This document shows, piece by piece, positions 42,900-53,409 of a stretch of 64,000 nt of DNA. The stretch is taken from positions 310,001 to 374,000 of the forward strand of contig NZ_FOPG01000001.1 in assembly GCF_900113435.1 (NCBI RefSeq), given 5' to 3'. Under the pieces are notes generated by a model. It worked only from the letters and a program-made list of their open reading frames with translations. It was not told where the DNA came from and made no database searches. Positions within the stretch are counted from its first letter, which is position 1, and every line of letters begins with the position of its first letter. The translations under genes and the position numbers were made by a program. The DNA comes from Sulfitobacter dubius (GTDB lineage: Bacteria; Pseudomonadota; Alphaproteobacteria; Rhodobacterales; Rhodobacteraceae).

Positions 42900-44078
42900 T
42901 TATCCGCCCAATGCCGCGACGCCGGGCAGGGTTTTGCCTTCCATCCATTCCAGGAACGCGCCCCCCGCAGTGGAGATATAGGTAAAGTCATCCGCCACAC
43001 CCGCTTGGTTAAGTGCCGCAACCGTGTCACCACCACCCGCAACCGAGGTCAGCGTGCCATCGCGGGTTTGCTGGGCCGCCGCGCGGGCGGCAGCAACAGT
43101 GGCAGTGTCGAACGGCGGGATCTCAAAGGCCCCCATTGGCCCGTTCCAGATCAGCGTGCGCAGCCCGGCAAAAGCGGCCTCGACAAGGGCGACAGTATCG
43201 GGGCCCGCATCCAGCACCATTTGATCGGCGGCCAATTTCGCGTCGGGGCCCAATTGGGCCACCTCATGCGCGGCACCTTTGGCAAAGTCGCGCGCGACCA
43301 AACCGTCAACGGGCAAGATCACCCGGCAACCCGCCTTGTCCGCCTGCGCCATGATGTCTTTGGCGGTGCTGTAATAGTCAGGCTCTTCCAAGGATTTGCC
43401 CAAATCTGCGCCAAGTGCGGCGAGGAAGGTGTTCGCCATACCGCCGCCGATCACCAGCACATCCAATCGGTTCACGAGGTTTTCCAACAACGCGATCTTG
43501 GTCGAGACCTTGGCCCCGCCAACAACGGCACCCACCGGGCGCTCTGGCTTGGCCAAAGCCGCCTCTAGCGCCGAAAGTTCAGCTTGCATCAAACGGCCGG
43601 CGCAGGCGGGCAGCAGCCGCGCCAGCGCTTCCGTCGATGCATGGGCGCGGTGCGCAGCCGAGAAGGCGTCGTTGCAATAGACATCACCCAGATCAGCTAG
43701 GCGTTGGGCGAACTCTGCATCATTCGCTTCTTCACCTGGGTAGAACCGGATGTTTTCCATGAGTTGCAGATCATCCTGCGCCCCAGCTGCGGCCTCAAGC
43801 GACGGGACAAAGGCCACGTCACGACCCAAAGCGTTTTCCAGTGCGGGAAGGACCTGTTTTAGGCTCATCTCCTCGACAACCTTGCCCTTAGGTCGCCCGA
43901 AATGCGCCAGCAGTGTCACCTTGCCACCGCGCGAGAGAATGTCGTTCACTGTGGGCACGATCCGCTCAATCCGCGTGGCATCGGTCACGCGGCCATCCTC
44001 TACGGGTACGTTGATGTCGACCCGCAGCAGTACGCGCTTGGCGTTCAGGTCCATGTCGTCCAGTGATTTCCAGCCCAT
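42900..44078 (-). CDS. pgk: Phosphoglycerate kinase
   Basis: A 392-residue glycolytic enzyme: [20 protein letters not shown] and [10 protein letters not shown] near the N-terminus, [13 protein letters not shown] residues, the [18 protein letters not shown] hinge region and the GGGDTVAAL nucleotide site near the C-terminus. It interconverts 1,3-bisphosphoglycerate and 3-phosphoglycerate with ATP. ATG 44078 is supported by GGGAGAAG; the frame is open 25 codons upstream. It diverges from the cyclophilin pair. Confidence 0.97.
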   Translation of the reverse strand: MGWKSLDDMDLNAKRVLLRVDINVPVEDGRVTDATRIERIVPTVNDILSRGGKVTLLAHFGRPKGKVVEEMSLKQVLPALENALGRDVAFVPSLEAAAGAQDDLQLMENIRFYPGEEANDAEFAQRLADLGDVYCNDAFSAAHRAHASTEALARLLPACAGRLMQAELSALEAALAKPERPVGAVVGGAKVSTKIALLENLVNRLDVLVIGGGMANTFLAALGADLGKSLEEPDYYSTAKDIMAQADKAGCRVILPVDGLVARDFAKGAAHEVAQLGPDAKLAADQMVLDAGPDTVALVEAAFAGLRTLIWNGPMGAFEIPPFDTATVAAARAAAQQTRDGTLTSVAGGGDTVAALNQAGVADDFTYISTAGGAFLEWMEGKTLPGVAALGG

Positions 44079-44205
44079 CGGTCTTCTCCCATTCCAATCT
44101 CTTGCGCTGTGTTTTGCTGTTATCGGGCCCCACGTCAATGCGCGGCTTGGCAATCGCCGCCAAGCTCCTTAGGTATTTGGCAAAGACAAACACAAGGAAT
44201 GCCCT

Positions 44206-44712
44206 ATGGCCGATATCAAAGACCCCGAAAACACCATCCTGATGGAGCTGAAAGACGGCACAGTGACAATCGAGCTGATGCCCGATCTGGCACCTAAGCA
44301 CGTTGAGCGCATGAAGGAATTGGCCCGCGCTGGCAAATACGACAATGTCGCCTTCCACCGGGTGATCGAAGGGTTCATGGCCCAGACCGGCGACGTAGCC
44401 AACGGCAACATGGAAGACAACTTCAACCTCCGCGCGGCTGGCACCGGCGGCTCGGACCTGCCGAACCTGCCTGCGGAATTCTCCAAGGTGCCCCATGCCC
44501 GTGGCACTATTGGTGCGGCTCGTTCGGCCAACCCCGACAGCGCCAACAGCCAGTTCTTCATCAACTTTAAAGACAACGACTTCCTCAACGGTCAGTACAC
44601 CGTCTACGGGCAAGTCATCTCGGGCATGGAGCATGTCGATGCGATCACCCGTGGCGAGCCGCCTGCGAACCCCGACCGCATGATCTCGGTCAAGGTGGCC
44701 GCAGATGCGTAA
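44206..44712 (+). CDS. ppiB: Cyclophilin-type peptidyl-prolyl isomerase, cytoplasmic
   Basis: A 168-residue cyclophilin without a signal peptide: VAFHRVIEGFMAQTGD carries the active Arg, and GAARSANPDSANSQFFINF the substrate-binding core. It catalyses cis-trans isomerisation of prolyl bonds. AAGGAAT precedes the ATG. Its stop overlaps the start of a second, exported cyclophilin by 8 bases. Confidence 0.94.
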   Translation: MADIKDPENTILMELKDGTVTIELMPDLAPKHVERMKELARAGKYDNVAFHRVIEGFMAQTGDVANGNMEDNFNLRAAGTGGSDLPNLPAEFSKVPHARGTIGAARSANPDSANSQFFINFKDNDFLNGQYTVYGQVISGMEHVDAITRGEPPANPDRMISVKVAADA

Positions 44713-45259
44713 GATCGCAGGCACCAGCGCTGTACTGGCGATCCTTGGCACGGCGGCTGCGGCAACCGGGCTTGAGATCGAAGTCGCGGGTGAGTCCAAT
44801 GGCACCGTCAAGATCGACCTGCTGGAAGATGTGGCACCTGCCCATGTCGCACAGATCACCGAGCTGGCCAAAGAAGGCGCTTATGACGGGGTGGTCTTTC
44901 ACCGCGTGATCGATGGTTTCATGGCCCAGACCGGCGATGTGCAATTCGGCAAATCCGGCGGCGACACCGCGCGCGCTGGCATGGGCGGCTCTGACAAGCC
45001 CGACCTCAAGGCCGAGTTTTCGGACATAGCCTATGAGGCTGGCATCGTCGGCATGGCCCGCAGCCAAAGCCCGGACAGCGCCAACAGCCAGTTCTTCATC
45101 ATGTTCGATGAGGCACCTTTCCTTGACGGTCAGTACACCGTCGTCGGCAAGGTCACCGAAGGGCAGGACGTGGTCGACGCCATCAAACGCGGCACCGGCC
45201 CGAACGGCGCCGTCGTGGGCACGCCGGACGTGATGCAGAAGGTCACGGTGACTGAGTAA
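44705..45259 (+). CDS. Cyclophilin-type peptidyl-prolyl isomerase, exported
   Basis: A 184-residue paralogue of the preceding gene, with a cleavable signal (RKIAGTSAVLAILGTAAAATG) and the same catalytic segments (VVFHRVIDGFMAQTGD; GMARSQSPDSANSQFFIMF). It therefore serves the periplasm. The 8-base overlap with ppiB ties expression of the two compartments' isomerases. It is followed by about 230 bases with no gene. Confidence 0.92.
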   Translation: MRKIAGTSAVLAILGTAAAATGLEIEVAGESNGTVKIDLLEDVAPAHVAQITELAKEGAYDGVVFHRVIDGFMAQTGDVQFGKSGGDTARAGMGGSDKPDLKAEFSDIAYEAGIVGMARSQSPDSANSQFFIMFDEAPFLDGQYTVVGKVTEGQDVVDAIKRGTGPNGAVVGTPDVMQKVTVTE

Positions 45260-45440
45260 CGTCCCGACTAGCATCGCGTGGGGTGGGCTTGCTCACCCCG
45301 CGCACCGGCCAGCTCAGGCCGTGATGAAATGAGCGTTATCGCCAGTGGTCTGCCAGCAGCGCAGCGGGGTGCATATTCCAAGCTATTGATATTGGCGAAG
45401 CGGGCAGGGCGCAGCCTAGACCGTCCCCCCAAAAGCAAAC

Positions 45441-45465
45441 AGGCGCCGCATTCCCTGCGACGCCT
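45441..45465 (-). terminator. Terminator of the bactofilin operon
   Basis: AGGCGCCGC and GCGACGCCT form a 9-bp stem with one mismatch. On the minus strand the stem is followed by TGTTTGCTTTT. It lies 25 bases past the bactofilin stop. The rest of 45260-45489 shows no gene. Confidence 0.65.
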
Positions 45466-45489
45466 GCGAATGTTTAGCCTGCCGAAATC

Positions 45490-45990
45490 TTAGGACGCAG
45501 GGTTCGGCTTCTGCGCGGGTGCGGATTTCGCACCGGGGTTCAGCGGGTCATCCTGCCGCTGCACGGAACCTTCGAAATGCGCGCCGGATTCGATTGCGAT
45601 GGTCTTGTGGATGATGTCACCCTCAACGCGGGCCGTGGATGTCAGGCGGACCTTAAGGCCGCGGACGCGGCCCACGATACGGCCATTAATCACCACATCG
45701 TCGGCAACCACTTCGCCTTTGATCGTCGCGGTCTCTCCGATGGTCAGCAGATGCGCGCGGATGTCGCCTTCTACAGTACCTTCGACCTGAATATCGCCGG
45801 TGGTTTTCATGTTGCCGGTCACATGCAGATCAGAGGACAGAACAGAGGCAGGCGGCTTTGCCTTGGGCGCGCTGGCCTTGAACTCGTTCTGCTTTGGCGC
45901 AGTGGGGGCCGGGGCATGACCGGAAGAGGCCGGCTTGTTGGCATCGGCATCACTGGGCGCGGGATCATTGATTTTGCTTTTAGAAAACAT
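45490..45990 (-). CDS. Bactofilin
   Basis: A 166-residue cytoskeletal protein with a disordered Pro/Ala/Lys-rich N-terminus and a central beta-helical core (SDLHVTGNMKTTGDIQVEGTVEGDIRAH to IAIESGAHFEGSVQ), then a Pro-rich tail. Bactofilins polymerise without nucleotide at the membrane and recruit cell-wall enzymes. It overlaps the upstream M23 gene by 11 bases, which supports a functional pair. Confidence 0.92.
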   Translation of the reverse strand: MFSKSKINDPAPSDADANKPASSGHAPAPTAPKQNEFKASAPKAKPPASVLSSDLHVTGNMKTTGDIQVEGTVEGDIRAHLLTIGETATIKGEVVADDVVINGRIVGRVRGLKVRLTSTARVEGDIIHKTIAIESGAHFEGSVQRQDDPLNPGAKSAPAQKPNPAS

Positions 45991-47308
45991 CGTTTGCAGC
46001 CTTGATATAGATCATGGGATTGACAGCTTTGCCACCTACGCGGACTTCATAATGGAGATGAACACCGGTGACCCGTCCTGAGGCACCCATATCACCGATA
46101 TGCTGTCCGCGCGAGACTCTTTGACCAACTTTCACGCGAAGCTTGGACATATGCGCATAGCGCGTCTCGATGCCAAACTCGTGCTGGATCTTCACCAGAC
46201 GACCATAGCCCGATGACCAGCCCGCGTGAATCACCACACCATCGGCGGTGGAATAGAGCGGCGTGCCCATGCCAGCGGCAAAGTCGACACCCTTGTGCAT
46301 CCGGCGTCCACCCGTCTTGGGGTCGCGGCGATAGCCGAATTGGCTGGTGAAACGGAAAGCGTTTTTGACCGGGTTCGCAAAAGGCGCTTTTTCGGCGGCG
46401 ATCCGGTAAAGGTTCAGCCGGTCCATCTGGTTTAGCAGACGGTTGGCGCGCAGCGTGTCTGGGCTTAATTCCTCACCACGGGTGGTGAAAGACAAAGGCG
46501 TCATCGGGCCACCTTGACCGGAATAGCCACGGCGCACAGTGGCAAGAATGCTGTCCGTGGGCATGCCCGCGCTGCGGAACATCTTATCAAGTGGAGCAAC
46601 CGAAACGCTCATCGCTTCTTCAAGCTGGCGGAAAATGGCATCGTTCTGATCGCGCATGAGCGCAATTTCCTGCGCCATCTCATCGGCTTGCAGCAGGGCG
46701 TCTTGGGCATCAACGACAACCTTGTCCCGCTCAGCGGCAGTGCGCGCCAGCGCTTGGGCAAGGAAATCGGTCGGGGCTTGATCCGCGTCGGCGCGAACAC
46801 TTCCTGCCTCACCATTCTCAAGACTGCCTTCCAGTTCGGCCAGTTTTAACCGGGCCTTCTGACGGTCTTTCATCGTGTCGCGCAGGGTGGACTGGATCAC
46901 GTCGATCCCGGTCTCCAACTCACGGCGGCGGGTCTCGGACGACAACAGTTCGGACTGCATAACGGAAATCTGAGTCAGGGCGGCATTGAACCGATCCTGG
47001 GCGGCCAGTGCCTCCTCGGCGCGCAGATCACGCTGCGCGGAAAGCTCGTTTAGCCGGGCCTGATAGGTGCGCTGGTCGCGTTTGGCCTGCTCGCGAAAAT
47101 TGCCCGAGCCGATGCTGTCCATCAGGATGATCGCTGTAGCGATGATGGCCCATGACACGAGAAAGGCAGAGCCTGCGAGCCCGATAATCTGGGTGCCGGG
47201 GCGGAGGCGGATGAAACGGGTGTCGCTGTCGGATTTCAGAAAGACGCGGCGTTCGGGAAAGTAATGCTCAAGCAGAGCATGCGTCTTGATGGCAATCCGT
47301 GTGCGCAC
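45980..47308 (-). CDS. Membrane-anchored M23 (LytM) peptidase
   Basis: A 442-residue protein: cytoplasmic N-terminus, one transmembrane helix at about residues 42-66, a long coiled coil (about 75-260), and a LytM domain with RRMHKGVDFAAGMGTP, GYGRLVKIQHEFG and GVHLHYEVRV giving the Zn ligands His, Asp and His. All ligands are present, so it can be an active endopeptidase. GTG 47308 is chosen because AAGGA lies 8 bases before it. The partner bactofilin is encoded immediately downstream. Confidence 0.88.
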   Translation of the reverse strand: MRTRIAIKTHALLEHYFPERRVFLKSDSDTRFIRLRPGTQIIGLAGSAFLVSWAIIATAIILMDSIGSGNFREQAKRDQRTYQARLNELSAQRDLRAEEALAAQDRFNAALTQISVMQSELLSSETRRRELETGIDVIQSTLRDTMKDRQKARLKLAELEGSLENGEAGSVRADADQAPTDFLAQALARTAAERDKVVVDAQDALLQADEMAQEIALMRDQNDAIFRQLEEAMSVSVAPLDKMFRSAGMPTDSILATVRRGYSGQGGPMTPLSFTTRGEELSPDTLRANRLLNQMDRLNLYRIAAEKAPFANPVKNAFRFTSQFGYRRDPKTGGRRMHKGVDFAAGMGTPLYSTADGVVIHAGWSSGYGRLVKIQHEFGIETRYAHMSKLRVKVGQRVSRGQHIGDMGASGRVTGVHLHYEVRVGGKAVNPMIYIKAANDVF

Positions 47309-47497
47309 GTTGTCGTCCTTTGTCCCGTCCCGTCGACGCGGAGGGCTCTCCCGGACCGCGCCCAACGTCAATAGCCAGTGGTTTCAAATGGGGCAACCCT
47401 GTTGCCCCAAGCCTGCGCGGCAATCCCCCATTCCCCTGTTTATTACGGCAAGCGATTGGCAAAAATCCGCCTATTCCAACCACTTGCTCAACTGGGC

Positions 47498-48322
47498 TTA
47501 GGTCTTTGTTGATGCACCATCAGCTGTGAGCGGCCAATAGAAGTCAGGAGGAATCCCCGCTTCGGCACGCTTTTCCTCGTTGAAGGGCGGCTTTAAATCG
47601 CCATGGAAATACTTGCGTACGAGGGCGTGAAAACGGTCTTTCGGGTCTTCATCATGACGCCCACAGAGAAAGTGAAACCACTTGCTGCCATAGGCCACAT
47701 GGGCAACTTCTTCGGAATAGATCGTCTCAAGCGCGGCCACTGCGCTATCGGCTTTAGCATTGCGAAAAATCTTGATCATGCCCGGTGTCACATCAAGGCC
47801 GCGCGCCTCTAGCACCATCGGCACAACGGCAAGGCGGCCCATCAGATCATCCACGGTATCTTCGGCGGCGCGCCACATGCCCGCATGGGCGGGCATCGCG
47901 CCGTAATGGCTGCCCATTTCCTCAAGGCAGTCGCACATCAGGTTAAAGTGTTTGGATTCGTCATCCGCCGCTTTGACCCAATCGTCATAGAAGCCCAAAG
48001 GCAGCGGCACATGTGAGAAACGGGCGATCACGTCCCAATGAAGATCGACGGCGTTTAACTCGATATGTGCCACGGCATGCAATAGCGCCGCGCGGCCCTC
48101 GGGCGTGCCGGGACGGCGGCGGGGCACCTCGCGGGGGCTCAGCAATTCGGGCTTGGCGGGCCGGGCAGGGTGCAACGGCGGGTCGGCGCGTCCCACCTCG
48201 GGGCGTTCACCGGCCTCCCGGGCCGAGAGCCACTGCGCCGCGAATTTCCGAGACAGTGCCGTCTTCTCGCGCCCATCCGCCGTGCGCAGCACCGCCTCGG
48301 CCATTTCCGCGAGCGGCATCAT
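47498..48322 (-). CDS. DUF455 family ferritin-like protein
   Basis: A 274-residue protein. A Pro/Arg-rich N-terminus leads to a helical core with carboxylate and His pairs of ferritin-like proteins: HAVAHIELNAVDLHWD, DDESKHFNLM, and YSEEVAHVAYGSKWF. This is the DUF455 pattern, whose biological role is not established; a di-iron site is likely. It overlaps bcp by 4 bases and so forms an operon with a peroxiredoxin, hinting at oxidative or iron stress. Confidence 0.8.
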   Translation of the reverse strand: MMPLAEMAEAVLRTADGREKTALSRKFAAQWLSAREAGERPEVGRADPPLHPARPAKPELLSPREVPRRRPGTPEGRAALLHAVAHIELNAVDLHWDVIARFSHVPLPLGFYDDWVKAADDESKHFNLMCDCLEEMGSHYGAMPAHAGMWRAAEDTVDDLMGRLAVVPMVLEARGLDVTPGMIKIFRNAKADSAVAALETIYSEEVAHVAYGSKWFHFLCGRHDEDPKDRFHALVRKYFHGDLKPPFNEEKRAEAGIPPDFYWPLTADGASTKT

Positions 48323-48792
48323 GCGCCGCGCACCGCGTCGAGCACGGCATCCACATGGCCGGGCACCTTCACCTTGCGCCAGACCTGCGCGATCTTGCCA
48401 TTTGCGTCGATCAGATAGGTCGCGCGTTCAATGCCCATGGATTTCTTGCCGTACATGTTCTTCTCGACCCAGACCTCATAGGCCTCGGTCACCGCGCCAT
48501 CGGTGTCGGACAAAAGCGGCACCGTCAGCGCGTGTTTGGTGGCGAATTTGTCGTGTTTGTCCATGCTGTCGCGCGAGATGCCGAAGACCTGCACGCCTGC
48601 CTCGGCGAACTCGGGCAAACGTTCGGAAAAGCCGATCGATTCCTTGGTGCAGCCGGGCGTGTCATCGCGCGGGTAGAAGAACAGAACCACCGGCGCACCG
48701 CGTAAGGAAGAGAGCGTGATCTCGCCACCGCCGGTCACGGGAAGGGTGAAATCCGGGGCCGGTTGGCCGGGCTGCGGTCCGATCTGCGACAT
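48319..48792 (-). CDS. bcp: Thioredoxin-dependent peroxiredoxin (Bcp/PrxQ)
   Basis: A 157-residue peroxiredoxin: APDFTLPVTGGGEITLSSLRG, the peroxidatic Cys in YPRDDTPGCTKES, and the FGKKSMGIERATYLID-like end segment. There is a single Cys in the active motif and no resolving Cys five residues later, so it is of the one-Cys or atypical kind. It reduces peroxides. ATG 48792 follows GGAA; the longer frame upstream is not part of the family. Confidence 0.92.
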   Translation of the reverse strand: MSQIGPQPGQPAPDFTLPVTGGGEITLSSLRGAPVVLFFYPRDDTPGCTKESIGFSERLPEFAEAGVQVFGISRDSMDKHDKFATKHALTVPLLSDTDGAVTEAYEVWVEKNMYGKKSMGIERATYLIDANGKIAQVWRKVKVPGHVDAVLDAVRGA

Positions 48793-48887
48793 GGGGCGGT
48801 TCCTTTGGCTTGTGAAGGGTCGTTCAGGGCTGTCATACTGCATCTGATTTGACAACGTCAAAGCCGCCCCAGCCGAACCGGAGCCCG

Positions 48888-51800
48888 ATGAGCGACCCAT
48901 CCCCTTCCAGCCCGCCTGCGCCGACAGGCGAAGGGCCGACCCGCCGCAGGTCGCGCCGCCGTGCGGGGATCGCGTCGGTCGCGGTGCTGGTGCTACTCGC
49001 GGCGCTGGCGACGGGGGCGGCGATCTATTTCACCGGGCGTCCGATCCCTGCGCCGCTTTGGGTGCAAGAGCGGATCGAGGCGCGGATCGCGAGCGCCCTG
49101 CCACAGGCGCGGGTGGATTTTGGCGCGATGGAGTTTGTCGTCGACGAGGGCTGGCGGCCTCGTGTGCGCCTGCAAGACATCTTTGTCACCACCCCCGAAG
49201 GCGACGAGATCGTCAGCTTCAATGAGTTCAAGGCCAGCCTGTCGATGCGGTCATTGTTGCGCGGCGTGGCGCAACCGCGAGAAATCTCATTGTCAGGCGT
49301 TGTGGCCAATCTGCGCCGGGGCGCGGACGGACGGGTGAGCCTTTCCGCCGGGGCCGGGATCGCCCCGCCTGAACGCGAGGCCGCGACGTTGCCCCAGTTG
49401 ATCGGCCAGATTGACGAGGTGCTGGCAGCGCCTGCGCTTTCCGCCCTGCGATCGGTCGAGTTGCGCGCCCTGACGCTGCGTTTTGAAGATGTCCGTGCTG
49501 GCCGAGCATGGACCGGTGATGGAGGGCGGCTGCGCCTGTCGCGTAGTGGTGATCAGCTTGATCTATCTGCCGACCTTGCAGTGCTAAGCGGGGGCGCCGG
49601 GGTGGCCACATTGACCGCCAATTACAGCAGCCAAATTGGCCAGAACGCCGCGACCTTTGGTGTGACCTTTGATGGGATCGACGCGCGTGATATCGCAGCC
49701 CAAGGCCCGGCGTTTTCGTGGCTTGAGGTGCTGCGCGCCAATATCTCCGGCGCGGTGCGCAGCGGGATCGACAGCGCGGGCAGTTTTACGCCGATCAACG
49801 CTTCGCTGCAAATCGGCAAGGGCGCGTTGCAGCCCAATCCCCAGACCACGCCAATCCCCTTTGACGGCGCGCGCAGCTACTTTAGCTATGATCCCGCACG
49901 CCAGCTTTTGCGTTTTGACGAGATGTCGCTCGACAGCCCGTGGGTTTCTGGCAGCATCACGGGCAGTTCGCAGTTGGGTGATGTCACGGGCGGTATTCCG
50001 GGGCGTATGGTGGGGCAGTTTACCCTGCGCGATCTGCGCGCCAATCCTGCCGAACTCTACCCCGAGCCTGTGGCGCTGGATCAGGCGGACATCGACTTCC
50101 AACTCAGCCTTGATCCTTTTCGTCTGAAGCTGGGACGGTTGGAGGTCAGCGATCAGGGCCGCAGCCTTCGCCTTGATGGCGAATTGCTGGCCGCGCCCGA
50201 GGGTTGGAAACTGTCGCTTGATGGTCGGATGGACCGGCTGAACCCAGAGCGGCTGCTGACCCTTTGGCCTGAAACGGTGAAACCCAAGACCCGCAAATGG
50301 CTGGATGAGAACCTGCATGGGGGGCGGATGCGCAACCTTGATTTGGCCCTGCGCATGGACCCAGATGCACCGCCGCAGACCTATGTGGCCTTTGACTATG
50401 CTGGGGCCGAGGTGCGTTTCCTCAAGACCTTGCCGCATATCACCGACGGCAGCGGGCATATGAGCTTGCTCAACAACCGTTTGGTTGTGACGGTGGACGC
50501 GGGCGAGGTGATCGCACCGCAGGGTGGGGCGGTGACGCTGGATGGATCGTCTTTCATTATCCCGGACGTGCGTGTGAAGGACGGCAGCCCATCGGTGATC
50601 CGCCTCAATACCCGGTCGACCCTGACCGCTGCGCTGTCGCTGCTGAACCAACCGCCGATGCAGGTGATGGATAAAGCAGGGCTGCCAGTGACACTTGCGG
50701 ATGGTGAGGCGGTGCTGAATGGCACGCTGGCGCTGCCGCTGAAAAAGGGCGGCAAGCCCGAGGATGTGCGCTATCACTTTGCGGGGGAACTGCTGTCTTT
50801 GTCGACCGATACCTTGGTCAAGGATCGCAGCCTTCAGGCCAGCAAGCTGTCAATCAGCGCCAACAACGACCGTATCACCATCGGGGGCGCGGGCCGGATC
50901 GACGGGGTAGGCTTTGACGGGGAATGGTCGCAGGCCATTGGGCCGGGATCGGACGAAAGCAAGCTTACCGCGCAGGTGGCGCTGACCCCCACGGGGCTAG
51001 AGGCTTTTGGCATCGTCCTACCGCCCGGCAGCATTCGTGGCAGCGGCACGGGGCAAATCGCGGTGGATCTGAAAAAGGGCACAGCGCCGCGGTTCTCGCT
51101 GCAAAGCAATCTCGCGGGGGTGGGCATTTCTGTCCCGCAACTTTCATGGAGTAAAGCGCCGGGCACCAAGGGCGAATTGCGGCTGGCCGGACGGCTGGGA
51201 GAGACGCCCAACATCGACGCCTTTCAACTCACCGCACCGGGGCTGAGGCTTGCCGGATCGATAGACTTGAAACCCGGCGGTGCGCTTGACCGTGTGCGGA
51301 TCGACCGCCTGCGGCGCGGCGACTGGCTTGATATCCCCGTGCAACTTATCGGGCGTGGCAAGGGCAATCCGGTGCAGGTGGTGCTGGGCGGCGGCACACT
51401 TGATATGCGACGCGCAGAGTTCGGGCCTTCCCAGGGGCAGGCCGGACCACCGATGCGCGTGGCGCTGGATCGGTTGCAGATCACCGATACAATTTCTCTC
51501 ACCAACCTATCGGGCACATTCGACACTGCCGAGGGGATGGATGGGTCGTTCACTGCGCAGCTGAATGGCGGCACACCTGTGCAAGGCCGGGTGCTGCCCC
51601 AAGGCGGGCGCAGCGCGGTGCGCGTGGTCTCAGGCGATGCGGGCGGGATCTTGCGTTCGGCTGGGTTGGTCAAACAGGTGGTGGGCGGAAACCTATCGCT
51701 GACCCTGCTGCCGGTGGGATCGGGCGGGGCCTTTGATGGGCAACTCAGTGTAAGCGAGGTGGGCATACAAGACGCGCCGGGGATTGCCGCACTGGTTAAT

Positions 51801-52229
51801 GCGATTTCGGTCGTGGGGCTGATCAACGAACTTAATGGCGATGGGATCTATTTCGATGACGTCGAAGCGAACTTTCGCCTGACCCCGAACCGCCTGACAT
51901 TGATCGAAGCCAGCGCCGTAGGGGCGTCCTTGGGCTTGTCGATGGAAGGAGTCTATGCGCTCGACAGTGGGTTAATCGACATGCAGGGCGTGGTGTCCCC
52001 GGTCTATCTGGTGAACGGAATCGGGTCGTTGTTCACCCGCAAGGGCGAGGGGTTGATTGGTTTCAATTACAGCCTTAATGGCCCAGCGAAAGAGCCCAAT
52101 GTCTCGGTCAATCCGCTGTCGGCCCTGACGCCCGGGATGTTCCGGGAGCTGTTCCGTAGCCCGCCACCTGCCGCGCCGCGTGTGCAGGGCCCAGCGAATC
52201 CGGTTGCCCGAGTGCCAGAGGACCGCTAA
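48888..52229 (+). CDS. AsmA/YhdP-like giant envelope protein
   Basis: A 1113-residue protein: Pro/Arg-rich cytoplasmic N-terminus, one transmembrane helix (about residues 25-47, [20 protein letters not shown]), then a long periplasmic region of repeated beta segments with DUF3971 and AsmA-like C-terminal features ([26 protein letters not shown], then [30 protein letters not shown]). Such proteins bridge the periplasm and move phospholipids to the outer membrane. GGAG lies 5 bases before ATG 48888. It is likely the first gene of an operon with queA. Confidence 0.85.
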   Translation: MSDPSPSSPPAPTGEGPTRRRSRRRAGIASVAVLVLLAALATGAAIYFTGRPIPAPLWVQERIEARIASALPQARVDFGAMEFVVDEGWRPRVRLQDIFVTTPEGDEIVSFNEFKASLSMRSLLRGVAQPREISLSGVVANLRRGADGRVSLSAGAGIAPPEREAATLPQLIGQIDEVLAAPALSALRSVELRALTLRFEDVRAGRAWTGDGGRLRLSRSGDQLDLSADLAVLSGGAGVATLTANYSSQIGQNAATFGVTFDGIDARDIAAQGPAFSWLEVLRANISGAVRSGIDSAGSFTPINASLQIGKGALQPNPQTTPIPFDGARSYFSYDPARQLLRFDEMSLDSPWVSGSITGSSQLGDVTGGIPGRMVGQFTLRDLRANPAELYPEPVALDQADIDFQLSLDPFRLKLGRLEVSDQGRSLRLDGELLAAPEGWKLSLDGRMDRLNPERLLTLWPETVKPKTRKWLDENLHGGRMRNLDLALRMDPDAPPQTYVAFDYAGAEVRFLKTLPHITDGSGHMSLLNNRLVVTVDAGEVIAPQGGAVTLDGSSFIIPDVRVKDGSPSVIRLNTRSTLTAALSLLNQPPMQVMDKAGLPVTLADGEAVLNGTLALPLKKGGKPEDVRYHFAGELLSLSTDTLVKDRSLQASKLSISANNDRITIGGAGRIDGVGFDGEWSQAIGPGSDESKLTAQVALTPTGLEAFGIVLPPGSIRGSGTGQIAVDLKKGTAPRFSLQSNLAGVGISVPQLSWSKAPGTKGELRLAGRLGETPNIDAFQLTAPGLRLAGSIDLKPGGALDRVRIDRLRRGDWLDIPVQLIGRGKGNPVQVVLGGGTLDMRRAEFGPSQGQAGPPMRVALDRLQITDTISLTNLSGTFDTAEGMDGSFTAQLNGGTPVQGRVLPQGGRSAVRVVSGDAGGILRSAGLVKQVVGGNLSLTLLPVGSGGAFDGQLSVSEVGIQDAPGIAALVNAISVVGLINELNGDGIYFDDVEANFRLTPNRLTLIEASAVGASLGLSMEGVYALDSGLIDMQGVVSPVYLVNGIGSLFTRKGEGLIGFNYSLNGPAKEPNVSVNPLSALTPGMFRELFRSPPPAAPRVQGPANPVARVPEDR

Positions 52230-52272
52230 GCGCCGGGGCGACCCACGCCCGCCAGACCAGCAGGAATGCCGC

Positions 52273-53337
52273 ATGAAACTTTCTGATTTCGATTTTGACC
52301 TGCCTGAGGAATTGATCGCCACGCGCCCCGCCAATCCGCGTTCTTCCGCGCGGCTATTGGTTGCGGATGGCGCTGTGCTGCATGACCGTCGCGTGACCGA
52401 TTTGACCGACTGGCTGCGCCCCGGTGACCGTTTGGTGCTGAACGATACCCGCGTGATCCCTGCGCGGCTGAGCGGCGTTCGCCACCGTGCCTCGGCGCAG
52501 GGGGCCGTGCAGGCGAAGATCGAAGTTACGTTACTTGAACCGCGTGGTGACGGCACTTGGTCAGCGTTAATCAAGCCGCTGCGCAAACTGAAGATCGGGG
52601 AAGAGGTGATCTTCACCGACGCCCTACGCGCAAAATTGGAGGCGGTCGAAGACGGACAGGGGCATCTTCGTTTCAATTGCACGGGCGATGATTTTGATGC
52701 CGCGCTGAACGCCGCAGGTGCTATGCCGCTGCCGCCCTATATCGCCGCCAAACGTGCGGCTGATGCGCAAGACATGACTGATTATCAAACCGTCTTTGCC
52801 CGCCATGCAGGCGCGGTTGCGGCCCCGACGGCCTCGCTGCATTTCGACGAGGCGCTGCTGGCGGCGCTGGCGGCACAGGGCGTGGAGTTTAGCCACGTGA
52901 CGCTTCATGTCGGCGCGGGCACCTTCCTGCCGGTCAAGGTTGACGACATTTCCGAACATAAGATGCACGCCGAATGGGGGCGGGTCAGCGCCAAGGCTGC
53001 CGAAGAGATCACAGCGACCCGCGTGGCTGGCGGGCGGGTGATCCCCGTGGGCACCACTGCTTTGCGCCTGATCGAGACTGCGGCGCGTGGCGGGCAGATA
53101 ACCGCCTGGGAAGGCGACACCGATATTTTCATCACACCGGGGTTCGAATTCAATGTAACCGACGGGCTGATGACCAATTTTCACCTGCCCAAATCGACCC
53201 TCATGATGCTGGTCTCGGCCCTGATGGGCGTGCAGCAGGTCAAAGACATCTATGCCCATGCCATTGCCGAGAAATACCGTTTCTTTTCGTATGGCGACTC
53301 CTCCCTTCTGCTGCCGAAGGCGCAAAAACCCGCTTGA
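52273..53337 (+). CDS. queA: S-adenosylmethionine:tRNA ribosyltransferase-isomerase
   Basis: A 354-residue enzyme of queuosine synthesis: [60 protein letters not shown] and [15 protein letters not shown], then [24 protein letters not shown]. It transfers the ribosyl part of SAM to preQ1-tRNA. ATG 52273 fits the family start. It follows the AsmA-like gene by 43 bases. Confidence 0.97.
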   Translation: MKLSDFDFDLPEELIATRPANPRSSARLLVADGAVLHDRRVTDLTDWLRPGDRLVLNDTRVIPARLSGVRHRASAQGAVQAKIEVTLLEPRGDGTWSALIKPLRKLKIGEEVIFTDALRAKLEAVEDGQGHLRFNCTGDDFDAALNAAGAMPLPPYIAAKRAADAQDMTDYQTVFARHAGAVAAPTASLHFDEALLAALAAQGVEFSHVTLHVGAGTFLPVKVDDISEHKMHAEWGRVSAKAAEEITATRVAGGRVIPVGTTALRLIETAARGGQITAWEGDTDIFITPGFEFNVTDGLMTNFHLPKSTLMMLVSALMGVQQVKDIYAHAIAEKYRFFSYGDSSLLLPKAQKPA

Positions 53338-53409
53338 ATGTCGCACTAGGGGGTGACTAGCCTGCGATTGCGGTCCATGGGAGGGTCTGGGCGAACAAGG
53401 AATTGACCG

